Source: an uncultured Eubacteriales bacterium (GTDB lineage: Bacteria; Bacillota; Clostridia; Oscillospirales; Oscillospiraceae). From it: 5,405 nucleotides of DNA. Below the pieces are notes generated by a model, which had not been told where the DNA came from, did no database searches, and saw nothing but the letters and a program-made list of their open reading frames with translations. Positions 5,033 through 5,405 of this stretch are shown here, piece by piece (position 1 is the stretch's first letter; each line of letters begins with the position of its first letter). The translations under genes were made by a program, and so were the position numbers. The stretch is taken from contig USPI01000104.1 in the NCBI GenBank assembly GCA_900556535.1, positions 1-5,405 on the forward strand, in the 5' to 3' direction.

Positions 5033-5216
5033 GTCTTTGCGTCTGACTGTTTCAATAGCGTAATATGAAATTGCTTTAGGTCGATCAATTCCTCCTGCTT
5101 GCACTTGGGGCAAAAGAGAAGGAAGTTGTGAAGAACGGTGTCCTCACGAATCCATACGCGGGTTTTCCGTGACAATGCGGGCACAAAAGCCATTGTCCTT
5201 GCTTCTCCATAGCCAT
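5023..5216 (-). pseudogene. Cys_rich_KTR-type zinc-ribbon protein, frameshifted
   Basis: Small cysteine-rich KTR proteins (PF14205-type) are usual cargo of Firmicutes conjugative elements. They are about 60-70 residues with two CxxC pairs, presumably binding zinc; their function is unknown. Here the N-terminal part from ATG 5216 reads QWLLCPHCHGK. One base is then missing in an A-run (plus strand 5163-5166). Without it the frame reads through to PAYGF and a stop after 43 residues. Restoring one A gives GKTRVWIREDTVLHNF, then FCPKCKQEE and a C-terminus DAKTQS. That is a 64-residue product with the family's KTR motif exactly at the break, both CxxC pairs and a normal length. The second frame is fully open to TGA 5025-5023. 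Choices are a real inactivating deletion, a sequence error, or -1 frameshifting. No strong ribosome site is seen; the start lies three bases after the preceding stop, suggesting translational coupling. Confidence 0.8.
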
Positions 5217-5219
5217 CAC

Positions 5220-5405
5220 CTACTCGTTCGTCGGGGCGGAAATGAGCGTGATCCTCCGCGTTTTGCTGCTTTCGGAGGCCGCCTTCTTCATGTACTTGAC
5301 CGTAACCTGATTGATTTCCGAAAGGTACTTCGAAAATTCCTCGTCTGTCAGCAGCAGCGTGCAGTTCGTCAGCAGCAGCATATCCTTTTGCGGATCGGCA
5401 TTGCC
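5220..5405 (-). CDS. C-terminal part of an unidentified protein (possibly a winged-helix regulator)
   Basis: The last 61 residues of a gene entering from the right edge, frame open from 5405 to TAG 5222-5220. The visible part includes NADPQKDMLLL, a NCTLLLTDEEFSKYLSEI stretch and a basic tail ending TLISAPTNE. The LTDEEFxxYLxEIxxxTxKYM pattern looks like an amphipathic helix, similar to C-terminal regions of ArsR-like or winged-helix regulators recalled from clostridial mobile elements. No DNA-binding domain lies inside the window, so this is only a suggestion. It is followed within three bases by the KTR gene and likely shares its transcript. Confidence 0.65.
   Translation of the reverse strand, partial: GNADPQKDMLLLTNCTLLLTDEEFSKYLSEINQVTVKYMKKAASESSKTRRITLISAPTNE

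Noticed and set aside
1..5405. tRNA, rRNA, CRISPR arrays, insertion sequences
   Set aside because: No cloverleaf, rRNA signature, regularly spaced repeats or transposase motifs were seen on either strand.

Overview
The window looks like a chromosomal segment from a Gram-positive anaerobe of class Clostridia, plausibly Oscillospirales/Ruminococcaceae-like. The signs are a canonical Firmicutes T-box leader, sigma-A promoters with strong AGGAG-type ribosome sites, a lipoprotein substrate-binding protein, and a Cys_rich_KTR-type gene of the sort found in clostridial mobile elements. The genus cannot be read from the sequence.

Layout. (1) Positions 1-297, minus strand: a consensus promoter and an almost complete T-box leader running off the left edge. 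It has a specifier loop reading UGG (Trp), stem III, the T-box sequence and a terminator hairpin. The regulated gene is outside the window; an aminoacyl-tRNA synthetase (trpS) or another Trp gene is expected. (2) Positions 433-723, plus strand: a divergent promoter, a well-translated 51-codon leader peptide whose only Trp codon is third from its end, and a strong intrinsic terminator. This is the architecture of a transcription attenuator. (3) Positions 789-3575, plus strand: a three-gene ABC importer operon (lipoprotein binding protein, permease, ATPase) of the COG2984/COG4120/COG1101 type, the TrpXYZ family. It ends at a 15-bp hairpin. (4) Positions 3625-3849: noncoding, with a cluster of palindromes and one orphan promoter-like sequence. 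(5) Positions 3850-5405, minus strand: a convergent block visibly less GC-rich than the transporter. In transcription order it contains the C-terminal end of an unidentified protein, a frameshifted Cys_rich_KTR gene, and two small multi-pass membrane proteins (one DUF2975-like). It resembles the accessory cargo of an integrative element.

How it fits together. The most interesting reading is that the left half is a tryptophan-responsive divergon. A Trp T-box, sensing uncharged tRNA-Trp, controls the leftward gene. A separate leader-peptide attenuator controls the rightward Trp-type importer. The two RNA systems sense related signals by different mechanisms from one intergenic region. The Trp assignment rests on the specifier, the leader Trp codon and the transporter family, three partly independent lines; the transport substrate itself is not proven by sequence. 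The right half appears functionally unrelated.
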